From positions 54,968 to 118,967 of the forward strand of contig JAUSOY010000043.1 in assembly GCA_030656615.1 (NCBI GenBank): a DNA stretch of 64,000 nucleotides, given 5' to 3'. Origin of the DNA: Bacteroidales bacterium. GTDB lineage: Bacteria > Bacteroidota > Bacteroidia > Bacteroidales > TTA-H9. The position numbers and the translations under genes are program-made. The notes under the pieces were generated by a model. The model saw only the letters and a program-made list of their open reading frames with translations, did not search any database and was not told the DNA's origin. Shown here piece after piece: positions 55,166-63,911 of this stretch; the first letter of the stretch is position 1, and each line of letters opens with the position of its first letter.

Positions 55166-57481
55166 CTAATTAATAACTAATATTTTACTTACACTGGTTT
55201 CGCTGCCATCGTCACTGGCAACCAAAACGATATATACTCCGGTTTTTACTTTTTTACCAGCATAGGTTTTACCATTCCAAACAGCCTGATTACCCAGTGC
55301 CCGGGTATTGAATACAATATTTCCGCTGATATCGGTGATTTTTACACTGGCATTAGCCGGTAATCCTTTGATGGCAATGGGGCCTTCATACCCTTCGCGC
55401 ACGGGATTAGGAAACGCCATAACAGAGGCTGTGTCATTGCCCGGAGAAGGAGCATCGCCCCGGAAACCAACGATACCTTTGGATGTACCAATGAAGACCT
55501 CTCCATCAGAGGCGATGGAAATATCAGTAATCGAATTGGACAATAAGGGTGAATTATCTTCGGTAAAATGAAAAATTTCTTTTGTTCCATCGGCTGAAAG
55601 CAGAAAAACTCCGGCACGATCGGTACCAATCCATTTGCGGTTAGCTCCATCAACTGCAATTGCTTTCACAACTTCATTTTCGAGGAGATACTGAGCATAT
55701 CCGTCCTGTTCTACTAAAATGCGCTGAGCATCGAAACCTGTTCCTCCTAATATTTCACCGGGATTATAAAAAACGCCTATTCCGGCATCAGTACCCGTCC
55801 ATACAGCGCCATCCAAATCAACGGCTATGCTATAAACCTTATTTCCGACCACAGCACCATTTCCAACTTCAGAACCTAAAATCCTGTATTGTTTACCAAA
55901 GCTATTCTTCTCATTAAAGACAAGCAGCGAATGATCCTGACGCATTAAGGCCCATTTTTGTCCGTATGTATCCACAATAATCCTGCCCAGCTCCTGCCCT
56001 GATGCCGAACCACCGAGGTTATACGATGTCCATTCGCCATTGGGAGCTCTTTTTGAAAAAGAAGAAGCTGCGCCCGAATTACAAACCCAAAGGTTATTAT
56101 CCGAATCGAAAGCCAGCCCACTTATCATCACATTGGCCGGTAAAGGTACAAAACCTTCGAGGCTGGAATTACTTTTATTATACACATTCGTTAGCGTATT
56201 ACCGGTAAATTCAATAAGACCCTTACCCCAACTACCAGCATATGATTTGTTATGATTGGTAGGATCTACCACCGTACAAACAATATCTACAATTGAATCA
56301 AAGGCTGGATGATTGGTGCGATTAAACGAGGTCCAGGTATTATCATAATACGAATACAAACCATCCGTCATATACAAGCTAAGCCATGTACCATTTCGTC
56401 CACCGGCTGCAACCCACAATTTTTCACCCTTCATGTCCATATAGAATACATTGGCAGAATGTGGACCATTGGGTGTATATTGTGTTCCTGTCCAACCAGT
56501 ATTGGTGACACTTAACATTCCCCTTTTGCGATCGGCAATCCATACAGCTCCCGTTTTACTATCAACAATGGCGTTGGATGGATTTACACTTAATTGTGAA
56601 GGCGCATATATAAGATACTGACGACTGAAATCGGCATTGCGAACGTCAACGTTTCCTTCGTATGAAATGAGTAATTTATCCTGACTAACATTCAGAGCAT
56701 AACAATTATAGGTCTGAGTTTCATCAAAACGACTCCAGGTGGTCTGGTCGTTGCTGCTGATATACATTAAATCATCATTATACAAAGGATTTGCCTGGTT
56801 GGTTATTAAACGACCATTAAAATACCGAATGGCATTATATTTCGCATTGGGTAATGGAAGACTGGTCAATTTTGTCCATGAGCCATAAAACGACAAAAAA
56901 GGATTGCTGAATTCCGCTTTAAATATCCCTTTTTCGGTTGCGGCATACAAATAAGTACCGTCGTGGGTAATATCCAGTACATTAATGAGTTCTCCTTCAG
57001 GTCCAATGTAATAGGTATCCTTGATTTCGCGCTTTTTAATGTCGACGACTACGATTCCAAATCCGCACGCCAGATATGCATAATTATCGACCAAACATAT
57101 GCGGTTGATAGTTTTGTTTCCGAGAATGGGCTTCCGCTTAATATCAGAAATATTAAAAATACTGCCATCTATCACCAAATCAAGATTGGTATTCGAATAA
57201 GCTACCACCAATGTTTTAAGTTCGGCATTATACTCTATGGCGTTGATTCCAACATCCGACAAGCCTTTCACCTTATTAAGCCTGTTAAGACTATTGTAGG
57301 TTTTATCCACCGAAAACAAACTGAATGGCGTGGCACAAAATATCTCATTGCCCACTTCTGCAATCGCCAGTCCTTTATTATACGGAAGATGATCTCGCCA
57401 TTCGTAAATGCCAATATTCTGTGCAAAAACGGTGAAGGCGATTAAATTGATGAAAATCAGGGTAAAAAAGACTTTTCTCAT
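55166..57481 (-). CDS. porZ: Type IX secretion protein PorZ (two-propeller, C-terminal sorting domain)
   Basis: Surface component of the type IX attachment complex. In Porphyromonas gingivalis, PorZ works with PorU, PorV and PorQ in cleaving the sorting domain and attaching cargo to A-LPS. The protein has a signal peptide (1-21) and then the typical start YEWRDHLPYNKGLAIAEVGN and VKGLSDVGINAIEYNAELKTLVVAY. Two seven-bladed propeller-like regions (about 25-690) follow, with blades such as DLDGAVWTGTDAGIGVF and DGANRKWIGTDRAGVFLL. The last 80 residues are a type A sorting domain (AFPNPVREGYEG ... GVYIVLVASDDG). Length 771 fits. It heads a minus-strand unit with sbcD and sbcC. Confidence 0.88.
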   Translation of the reverse strand: MRKVFFTLIFINLIAFTVFAQNIGIYEWRDHLPYNKGLAIAEVGNEIFCATPFSLFSVDKTYNSLNRLNKVKGLSDVGINAIEYNAELKTLVVAYSNTNLDLVIDGSIFNISDIKRKPILGNKTINRICLVDNYAYLACGFGIVVVDIKKREIKDTYYIGPEGELINVLDITHDGTYLYAATEKGIFKAEFSNPFLSFYGSWTKLTSLPLPNAKYNAIRYFNGRLITNQANPLYNDDLMYISSNDQTTWSRFDETQTYNCYALNVSQDKLLISYEGNVDVRNADFSRQYLIYAPSQLSVNPSNAIVDSKTGAVWIADRKRGMLSVTNTGWTGTQYTPNGPHSANVFYMDMKGEKLWVAAGGRNGTWLSLYMTDGLYSYYDNTWTSFNRTNHPAFDSIVDIVCTVVDPTNHNKSYAGSWGKGLIEFTGNTLTNVYNKSNSSLEGFVPLPANVMISGLAFDSDNNLWVCNSGAASSFSKRAPNGEWTSYNLGGSASGQELGRIIVDTYGQKWALMRQDHSLLVFNEKNSFGKQYRILGSEVGNGAVVGNKVYSIAVDLDGAVWTGTDAGIGVFYNPGEILGGTGFDAQRILVEQDGYAQYLLENEVVKAIAVDGANRKWIGTDRAGVFLLSADGTKEIFHFTEDNSPLLSNSITDISIASDGEVFIGTSKGIVGFRGDAPSPGNDTASVMAFPNPVREGYEGPIAIKGLPANASVKITDISGNIVFNTRALGNQAVWNGKTYAGKKVKTGVYIVLVASDDGSETSVSKILVIN

Positions 57482-57521
57482 CGGAATATCTATTAATTAT
57501 AACTAATGCCCAATTGAAAAC

Positions 57522-57541
57522 AACGTATACGTTCATATGAA
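57522..57541. promoter_or_regulatory. Two overlapping palindromes in the porZ leader
   Basis: A perfect 12-bp palindrome (AACGTATACGTT, 57522-57533) overlaps a perfect 10-bp palindrome (TTCATATGAA, 57532-57541). They lie between the putative -7 box and the porZ start, roughly at the transcription start, where a repressor would block initiation. Confidence 0.42.
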
Positions 57542-57547
57542 CTTTTA

Positions 57548-57555
57548 CAAAGGTA
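57548..57555 (-). promoter_or_regulatory. Putative -7 box for porZ
   Basis: On the minus strand the sequence reads TACCTTTG, a full match to TAnnTTTG, 66 bases before the porZ ATG at 57481. No -33 TTTG was seen at the usual distance. Confidence 0.42.
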
Positions 57556-57669
57556 AACAAACCGCTCTCAGCGAATCAATGGAATGCAGAACAGATTTCG
57601 TCTTGAACTTACTTGATTACCACAAGCAAAAATCCACAGAAATAACGTTGAATCTCAAAAATATTGTAT

Positions 57670-58068
57670 TTATGGCTGATGTGCTTCCACAAGTTTTACA
57701 ACGAATTCGGCAAGGCTTTCCTGGCCATAAAGGGTCATATCACGAAAAACAACAACCGGATACGCAACACTAATATTGCTGGCACCAGCTGACCTTGTGG
57801 CTGCCTCGTACATCACCTTACGATTGGCTTCTATTCCTAAATCATATTCCAGATATTTCAGACCTTTCTCATCAAGCATCTGCATCAAGGTATGACAACG
57901 TCCGCATTTATCGTTGCTGAAAACTACAATGTTTGTGGCACTGAGCGAATCGAGTGTCTGAATACTCTTGATCTCCTGTGTCTGAATTTCCAGGGTTTTT
58001 GTGCTCTCCTGCGTAAATGCCGAAACTGACATCATGCACATTATGACTAAAAATGAAAAAGCTTTCAT
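57670..58068 (-). CDS. Exported glutaredoxin/thioredoxin-like protein
   Basis: A 132-residue protein with a signal peptide (residues 1-20, FSFLVIMCMMSVSAFTQ) and a glutaredoxin-like fold: the strand TNIVVFSNDKCGRCHTLMQMLDEKG with active site Cys55-x2-Cys58, KYLEYDLGIEANRKVMYEAA, a cis-Pro in VAYPVVVF, and a C-terminal helix. An in-frame ATG at 58098 exists, but the ATG at 58068 gives the signal peptide. It is probably a periplasmic thiol-disulfide protein; the redox partner is not in the window. Confidence 0.82.
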   Translation of the reverse strand: MKAFSFLVIMCMMSVSAFTQESTKTLEIQTQEIKSIQTLDSLSATNIVVFSNDKCGRCHTLMQMLDEKGLKYLEYDLGIEANRKVMYEAATRSAGASNISVAYPVVVFRDMTLYGQESLAEFVVKLVEAHQP

Positions 58069-58510
58069 CTGCAAATGATTAAATTTATTATTAAGCATTG
58101 ATTGTTAATGGCTTAATTCTTTTTTGTGATACTGTCTTTTATCAAATCACCAAAGTTTAAACAAGATAGTGCACGAAACCTTCAGCGATTTATTACCACA
58201 AAACTCCATTGAGCCACATTTGCTATGGTACAAAAGTAATCGGTATGATATAAACTGTGAAATTCTTTTTCAGTTTTATACAAAATCCCAAGAAAAGCCA
58301 TATCCGGAAACAAAACTATTCCGGGAAATAAAACAGAAGAAACGTTTAATAAGAGGCCGTCAAAACCATTCGCTTACATATTTAATGATACGAATTCTTG
58401 TTTTTTTGATTCAAGAACTCCCCCACTTCTCCTTCATACCATACACAGGCTCCTTCGTTTATCCGGAAAAGTGTAACTTTGCAAACGATTCAATTCAGTC
58501 TATTACACCC
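58069..58510. other. Intergenic region between the glutaredoxin-like gene and cysS
   Basis: A 440-base divergent gap. The cysS frame stays open to 58169, but its first 114 codons do not resemble cysteinyl-tRNA synthetase, and a -7 box lies inside that stretch. No other gene or RNA was recognised. Confidence 0.5.
58474..58481 (+). promoter_or_regulatory. Putative -7 box for cysS
   Basis: TAACTTTG matches TAnnTTTG, 29 bases before the ATG at 58511. It supports the short start for cysS. Confidence 0.45.
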
Positions 58511-59986
58511 ATGGAACCTACTGACAATAACCTGTTTATTTACAACACCCTTTCCCGCAGCCGGGAAAAATTTCAAGCAATAAACCCTCCTTTTGCAGGA
58601 ATGTATGTTTGCGGCCCCACGGTTTATGGTGATGGGCATTTGGGCCATGCACGGCCGGCAATCACCTTCGACCTGGTATTCAGGTATTTGAAGGAACTTG
58701 GGTATAAGGTGCGTTATGTCAGAAATATAACCGACGTGGGTCATCTCGAAAATGATGCCGACGAAGGCGAAGATAAAATAACAAAAAAAGCCCGTCTCGA
58801 CCAATTGGAACCCATGGAGGTGGTACAATTTTTTACCGACAGCTATCACAAAAATATGGATCAGCTCAATGTACTCAGGCCTTCCATCGAACCACGGGCA
58901 TCGGGTCATATCATCGAGCAGATTGAAATTATTGAAAAAATTATTGAAAAAGGATTTGCATACGAATGCAATGGCTCTGTATATTTTGACGTTCCTCGTT
59001 ATAATGAAGAACATTCGTACGGAAAGCTTTCGGGCAGGAAACTGGAAGATATGCTAACCAATACCCGCAGCCTCGGCGGACAGCATGAAAAAAAACATGC
59101 CGCTGATTTTGCCCTTTGGAAAAAAGCCGACGATATGCACATCATGCGCTGGCCTTCGCCCTGGAGCGAAGGTTATCCGGGTTGGCATGCCGAATGCTCG
59201 GCTATGGGACGAAAATATCTCGGAACGCATTTCGATATTCATGGCGGTGGCATGGATCTGGTTTTTCCGCATCACGAAGCAGAAATAGCCCAGTCGGTGG
59301 CGGCAAATGGCCATGAGCCCGTGAAGTACTGGATGCATAATAATATGATTACCATCAATGGACAAAAGATGGGTAAATCGTTGGGCAATTTTATTACCCT
59401 CCACCAGTTTTTTAGCGGCAATCATCCCGAGCTCGAAATGGCCTATACGCCCATGACGATTCGATTCTTTATGCTTCAGGCTCATTACCGCTCTACCCTC
59501 GATTTCTCGAACGAAGCCTTACAGGCAGCCGCCAAAGGATATAAACGCCTGATGGAGGCTTCTAAAACGCTGCAAACCTTGAAATCGGGCAGCACCTCCA
59601 CCTTTGATACGAATGCTATCCGCCAGAAATGCTTCGATGCCATGAACGACGACTTTAACAGTCCGATGGTGATTGCACATCTTTTTGAAGCAGTGAAAGC
59701 CATCAATACCATTCATGACGGCAAAGCCGAGATTACCGAAGCAGATTTAATCCATCTAAAAGAAACCTTCCGGATTTTTATAAGCAATATTCTGGGACTT
59801 CTCGACGAAAATACCGGCGGAAATGCTCACATTGTAAACGGTCTTATGGATACCATTCTGGAGCTGAGGCACGATGCCAAAACCCGCAAAGACTGGACAG
59901 CCTCCGACCTCATTCGTGATAAACTGAAAGAGCTTGGTATCCAGGTTAAAGACACCCGCGACGGTGCCACCTGGATGATGGACTAA
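58511..59986 (+). CDS. cysS: Cysteinyl-tRNA synthetase
   Basis: Charges tRNA-Cys (class Ia synthetase). The zinc-binding Cys and HIGH-type motif are in [30 protein letters not shown] (HLGH as HIGH). Further motifs are [44 protein letters not shown] with a zinc ligand Cys, [21 protein letters not shown], and [12 protein letters not shown] (KMSKS as KMGKS). The C-terminal helical domain covers about 370-491. The open frame extends to 58169; the ATG at 58511 gives the conserved beginning and a normal 491 residues. Confidence 0.96.
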   Translation: MEPTDNNLFIYNTLSRSREKFQAINPPFAGMYVCGPTVYGDGHLGHARPAITFDLVFRYLKELGYKVRYVRNITDVGHLENDADEGEDKITKKARLDQLEPMEVVQFFTDSYHKNMDQLNVLRPSIEPRASGHIIEQIEIIEKIIEKGFAYECNGSVYFDVPRYNEEHSYGKLSGRKLEDMLTNTRSLGGQHEKKHAADFALWKKADDMHIMRWPSPWSEGYPGWHAECSAMGRKYLGTHFDIHGGGMDLVFPHHEAEIAQSVAANGHEPVKYWMHNNMITINGQKMGKSLGNFITLHQFFSGNHPELEMAYTPMTIRFFMLQAHYRSTLDFSNEALQAAAKGYKRLMEASKTLQTLKSGSTSTFDTNAIRQKCFDAMNDDFNSPMVIAHLFEAVKAINTIHDGKAEITEADLIHLKETFRIFISNILGLLDENTGGNAHIVNGLMDTILELRHDAKTRKDWTASDLIRDKLKELGIQVKDTRDGATWMMD

Positions 59987-60095
59987 TACAATACAAGCAG
60001 ACAGCATTCCGTTTTAATGCCGGATTTAATGCGCATGACTAAGTGCACAACGCATCGCTATGGCATAATCAATAAACAATAAATCCCTGTTATCG

Positions 60096-61928
60096 CTATT
60101 TGCGCTTGAAAGTGAGTTCGGTAAACATTTTGGTGTTCCAGCCAATGAGTACTTCGCGAAGCTCGGAGTACTGCATTGGATCAATCACCGGAACAACAAA
60201 TTCGATGACACGTTTCACCATAATTTTGCGTCCATCGGCCTTAATCTCCAACACAACATTTCCAAATTCTTTCTTGATTTCCATTTTCATATTACGGCTC
60301 ATCAATTCAACATCTTCCGGAAGATTAATTTGATATTCGTAAACCTCCAGTGCGAAGGTAGGAATCTGGAAGGGAGCCGTCCGTTTGGTGGTAAACAGAT
60401 TACCCGTCCATTTTGAAACACCAAGAACGGCTACAGGAAATTCCCATTGAAAATATCCATTCGAAAGTTCATTCAGTGCTTTACTATTAATGATGGTATA
60501 TTCCGATTCGAGTTTTAAAGGACTCATCCGCTTTATATTAACCTCTTTAACAAAGGCTTTGGCGAAGCTGCCTGATAAAAATGATTTGGCATTTTCGCGA
60601 TCGGACAAAACATCAAAATAAGGATAATAGGTGCCCTTAACATCAACGGTGGCTTTTCCGGTCATCGACAAATCGCTGCCCACATCAAAAACACCCTTCA
60701 CGCGAATACTGTTTTCGGGCAATTCAGGAATCCATGTTTTCACACTTTCGGCGGCGGCTTCGAGCAATAAAAGTGTATTGCCCCATTCGGAAGCAAATAA
60801 ATCGTTGCTGGAAGAATTCGTTGCCGAAATCCAAATATCACCCGACTCAGGCAAACTGACACGGAGTATAAATCCATCGATATCCAGCAAATTCCCCAAT
60901 TCGCGTGTATATAATTTAGAAGGAATACGTGCAATCATTTGCGCCTTGTAGCCTGCCGAACGCAAAAGGGCGCAAAGCAAGAGTGATTTTTCGAGCTGCG
61001 TTCCGGAATTCGAATTCCAAACATCCTCAATATTTCTGGCTTTAAATCCATCGTATTTAAGAGGAACACGAAGAAGTGCAACATCATTCACGACCATATT
61101 TCTCAGCTTTAAAACTCTTGATAGGTCATCTTTTTCGAATGCCAGGGCTGTTTTAACCACCATGGCCATATCCTGACTTACCGCCAACTGATTGAATGAA
61201 GGCTGAGAAGTAAACCATTCGGTAGCCGCCTGAAGCGAAGGCGCCGTTGTAAAGGTGAGAAAAGGCAAATAATCTGTTTCGGCCGGCAAAAAGTTATCGT
61301 GCGAAAGAGCCGGCTGCTTGCCGAATTTCCATGTATAAACGTCCATATCCTTTTCGGTGGTGATTTCTGGTCCCAGACGGAGGTTCAGCATCCGGTGATT
61401 CAGAACCGTGCCTTTCGGAACTCTTACAACGACCGTATATTCCTGAGCATTGGCAGCCAAAGAACCCAATTCGTTACCCATCAGAAAAGGCAAGGCGCCG
61501 GCTTTGGTAATTATCGAATAATCGAGTTCTATTTCGGCTCCAACTTCCAGGGCGGTATGTGTTACCACCATTTCTTTCAGTTGAGCATGATACGGCGAAC
61601 CGGCCGCAAATGAAGGAAGGACCTCATTATAGGCATTGGAAGGCGAAGGAACTTTTTTACCATCGGCCATGGTAGTAAGCGACTTATTGACCTTCAGCGA
61701 CTGGAAATCGGGATTATAAACGATGAAACTCTCTCCGAATAAATTATGAAATGCCCGGTGGGTATTCAATTTAAGGCGATGATGATTACGAAAAACACTG
61801 CTGCCATCGGCATTAAGCGTGTACTCTTTTAGCACCGATATAAATGTAGCATCCGTTGCAGGCTCTTGAGCCATGCCATTCGACAGAAAAAACCCAGTTA
61901 ACAGGAGAAGAGCAATTATCTTTTTCAT
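60096..61928 (-). CDS. DUF3857/transglutaminase-like exported protein, probably non-catalytic
   Basis: A 610-residue periplasmic protein with a signal peptide (1-20, ending NGMAQ). Residues about 30-210 match the DUF3857 pattern (YTLNADGSSVFRNHHRLKLNT ... LEVGAEIELDYSIITKAG). Residues about 250-400 are transglutaminase-like, but the catalytic GDCKD-type motif is replaced by SGTQLEKSLLLCALLRSAGYKAQM, so the Cys is missing, and no His/Asp pair is seen in DIDGFILRVSLPESGDIWISAT. The C-terminus (about 420-610) is a beta-rich DUF-like domain. It may bind peptides or glycans. It is a single minus-strand gene convergent with cysS. Confidence 0.78.
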   Translation of the reverse strand: MKKIIALLLLTGFFLSNGMAQEPATDATFISVLKEYTLNADGSSVFRNHHRLKLNTHRAFHNLFGESFIVYNPDFQSLKVNKSLTTMADGKKVPSPSNAYNEVLPSFAAGSPYHAQLKEMVVTHTALEVGAEIELDYSIITKAGALPFLMGNELGSLAANAQEYTVVVRVPKGTVLNHRMLNLRLGPEITTEKDMDVYTWKFGKQPALSHDNFLPAETDYLPFLTFTTAPSLQAATEWFTSQPSFNQLAVSQDMAMVVKTALAFEKDDLSRVLKLRNMVVNDVALLRVPLKYDGFKARNIEDVWNSNSGTQLEKSLLLCALLRSAGYKAQMIARIPSKLYTRELGNLLDIDGFILRVSLPESGDIWISATNSSSNDLFASEWGNTLLLLEAAAESVKTWIPELPENSIRVKGVFDVGSDLSMTGKATVDVKGTYYPYFDVLSDRENAKSFLSGSFAKAFVKEVNIKRMSPLKLESEYTIINSKALNELSNGYFQWEFPVAVLGVSKWTGNLFTTKRTAPFQIPTFALEVYEYQINLPEDVELMSRNMKMEIKKEFGNVVLEIKADGRKIMVKRVIEFVVPVIDPMQYSELREVLIGWNTKMFTELTFKRK

Positions 61929-62560
61929 AAAAATTCGAATTTTATCAATATCACTACAAACCTAATTCATTTTGATGATTTCTGCCAATTCCGGACAAAA
62001 TATCATACCTCCATCCCGAAAAATTTACAGAAATCGGAGGGTACAAGCCCCTAAAATAATACGGACGATACCCGGCCAACGCATTTCATAAGTGCCTGAT
62101 AATTAAGGCTACACTGCCGTGTAAAAATCAGCTAAAAAAAGGGTCGTTTTCACGGGTGGTTTTATAAATTTCCACGTGTGGTTTTCTGCATTTCCTAAGC
62201 ATCTTTTTTATTTAACATGCGCAGGCAAAAATTTTAGCCCAGAAAACGCCAAAATTCTGTGTTTCATTCTTGGCCTAACGAAAGCCATGAAGGCCATAAA
62301 AACCAGAAATATACGCCACGGATTTTAGCAATAAAAAGTAAGTTAAATAATTTGTATACTTCAATTTCTCTCATATCTTTGTTAAAAAAATTCGAACAAA
62401 AGCAATTGACCCAAGATCTGCCGTATGATGAATTCCTTTTATAGTATTCTGAAAAAGCGAGATACACCCGGTATTTTTGGAGTGGGGAATAAGGCGGAAA
62501 TAAACGCAATTGTGTTTATTCGCTCGTTGGCAGCAAGCTTGAGAAAAATACGACTTAGAA
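61929..62560. other. Long non-coding stretch leading into an AT-rich island
   Basis: About 630 bases without a convincing gene. Small frames (62259-62444 plus, 62264-62509 minus) have no recognisable features. A degenerate 22-bp tandem repeat lies at 62151-62194. Base composition shifts toward A+T near the right end of this stretch. It may contain an insertion boundary, but no direct repeats or integrase gene were found. Confidence 0.5.
62151..62194. repeat. Two-copy 22-bp tandem repeat
   Basis: The units 62151-62172 and 62173-62194 agree at 18 of 22 positions, sharing CACG, GTGGTTTT and ATTTC. They are separated by no bases. Position between two regions of different composition suggests a junction or an interspersed repeat family. 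Confidence 0.6.
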
Positions 62561-63025
62561 ATGATAGAATGGATAAATAATAAATTTGGAACTGATTATT
62601 CAGCTGAAGAATTAAATGAGATTAAGGATTTTACTTTGCTTTGGAATATTTTTGAGAATACAATTTTTAATGCAGAATTTTCAATCAATATTTTAGAACA
62701 AGAAATTGCTAATAGAAATCCAAACATTGAGAATTTTCAGATTTGTTTTGATTATTTCCAAAATAGATATGTAAATAATAATCAAATTGGGAATCGTTTT
62801 CAGTTTTTAAACTTCCGACGAAATGATAGAGAACAATTTGTTAGAGATGTATTATTAGGTTCTATTACCACTGATGATGAAAAAATATTGGCAATAGGTA
62901 TTATAATATATCGATTACGAAATAATTTGTTTCACGGAATAAAAGATTATAGATATTTGAATGGACAGGTTGAGAATTTTTCTCACGCAAACATATTCAT
63001 TCAGAAATTTCTTGAAATTAACTAA
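62561..63025 (+). CDS. Hypothetical protein with a HEPN-like R-x4-H motif
   Basis: A 154-residue, mostly helical, AT-rich gene product with no signal peptide. Near the C-terminus it has YRLRNNLFHGIKDYRYL; Arg120 and His125 (R-x4-H, with NN following the Arg) match the active site pattern of HEPN-domain ribonucleases, and RNNLFHG-K is typical of HEPN proteins linked to toxins and defence systems. The upstream helices (residues 22-60) would form the rest of the bundle. It is followed after 38 bases by a membrane-anchored hypothetical gene. Codon use is far more A/T-rich than in the neighbouring chromosomal genes. Function as a toxin is inference. Confidence 0.62.
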   Translation: MIEWINNKFGTDYSAEELNEIKDFTLLWNIFENTIFNAEFSINILEQEIANRNPNIENFQICFDYFQNRYVNNNQIGNRFQFLNFRRNDREQFVRDVLLGSITTDDEKILAIGIIIYRLRNNLFHGIKDYRYLNGQVENFSHANIFIQKFLEIN

Positions 63026-63063
63026 CCCAATAGTCTATAAAAATAAGCTAACAAAATAATAAA

Positions 63064-63792
63064 ATGGAAACATCAGATTGGATATCATTCGGTGCCGCAA
63101 TATTCTCGTTAATAGCAATTATTGTTGCAGGTGTTGCTCTTTGGAAAACACATTTTGTAAAGTTTAGTCCGATTTTATCTGTGGGTACTTGTAGACTCCG
63201 AATTTACCCAATAAAAAATGGAGACAAACGCTGGTTTATATCAAGTTTTGATATTCCATTAAGTTTTACAAATCAAGGGGCACAAGCTGGAAAAATAGAA
63301 GACATTAGAATTAAAGTAACCTTCCCTAATTTGCCTATTAATGGTCACTATGAAATGTTTTATCCAAAATGGGATGTAAATGGAAATGAATTGTCAAAAG
63401 AAAGATTTACTTGGATTGATAAGTCGGTGAAAGAAAATTGGATGCCATTCATTATTTTACCTAAAGAAACTAAAAATAAACATTTAGTTTTTGAATCTAG
63501 ATGGGAAGAACCTGTCATCCAAGATTTGGTTGAATGTCAGCTTGAGATTAAATGTGACAATAAAAAAGATTGGATACAAATCACTAAATGGAAATTAAAA
63601 ATTTCAAAAAAAGTCTGGTACGAAATGGCTGAGAAAGGAGTTTCTTTTGGCACATCTCCTGACGATGAAAAAAAAGAGCGCGATTTTATTAATCCAAAAG
63701 ACCTTCACAAATATACAGGAACTAAAGAACCAATTGAAGATGAAAGAAAAGATTCATCCCCATCCTATCTTGATTATAAAGAAAAGGAATGA
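63064..63792 (+). CDS. Hypothetical membrane-anchored protein
   Basis: A 242-residue protein, not recognised. The N-terminus holds one hydrophobic helix (residues about 7-28, WISFGAAIFSLIAIIVAGVALW) placed to leave the rest in the cytoplasm (positive residues follow it). Residues 35-180 look beta-rich, like an immunoglobulin-type fold (ISSFDIPLSFTNQGAQAGKIEDIRIKVTFPNL). The tail (185-242) is highly charged and likely disordered. It is AT-rich like the preceding HEPN-like gene and probably cotranscribed with it. A partner or immunity role is only a guess. Confidence 0.6.
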   Translation: METSDWISFGAAIFSLIAIIVAGVALWKTHFVKFSPILSVGTCRLRIYPIKNGDKRWFISSFDIPLSFTNQGAQAGKIEDIRIKVTFPNLPINGHYEMFYPKWDVNGNELSKERFTWIDKSVKENWMPFIILPKETKNKHLVFESRWEEPVIQDLVECQLEIKCDNKKDWIQITKWKLKISKKVWYEMAEKGVSFGTSPDDEKKERDFINPKDLHKYTGTKEPIEDERKDSSPSYLDYKEKE

Positions 63793-63911
63793 AAGCCAGC
63801 TGCCAATAAATAGGAATATGAGTGGTGCGCAGCACCCAGCGATTATTACATGTTGAACTATATCTCGACTTCGCTCGATACAAAGCATCCACTAGATTTT
63901 TAGCTATGTAT

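Noticed and set aside
58169..58510. N-terminal extension of cysS by 114 codons
   Set aside because: The extension does not resemble cysteinyl-tRNA synthetases, and a TAnnTTTG box lies within it just before the accepted start.
63793..63911. Integron attC-like site after the last hypothetical gene
   Set aside because: Single GTTRRRY-type (GTTGAAC) and GCCTAAC matches occur near the island, but they do not pair into an attC structure of normal length; a short GGTGC/GCACC hairpin is the only structure seen.
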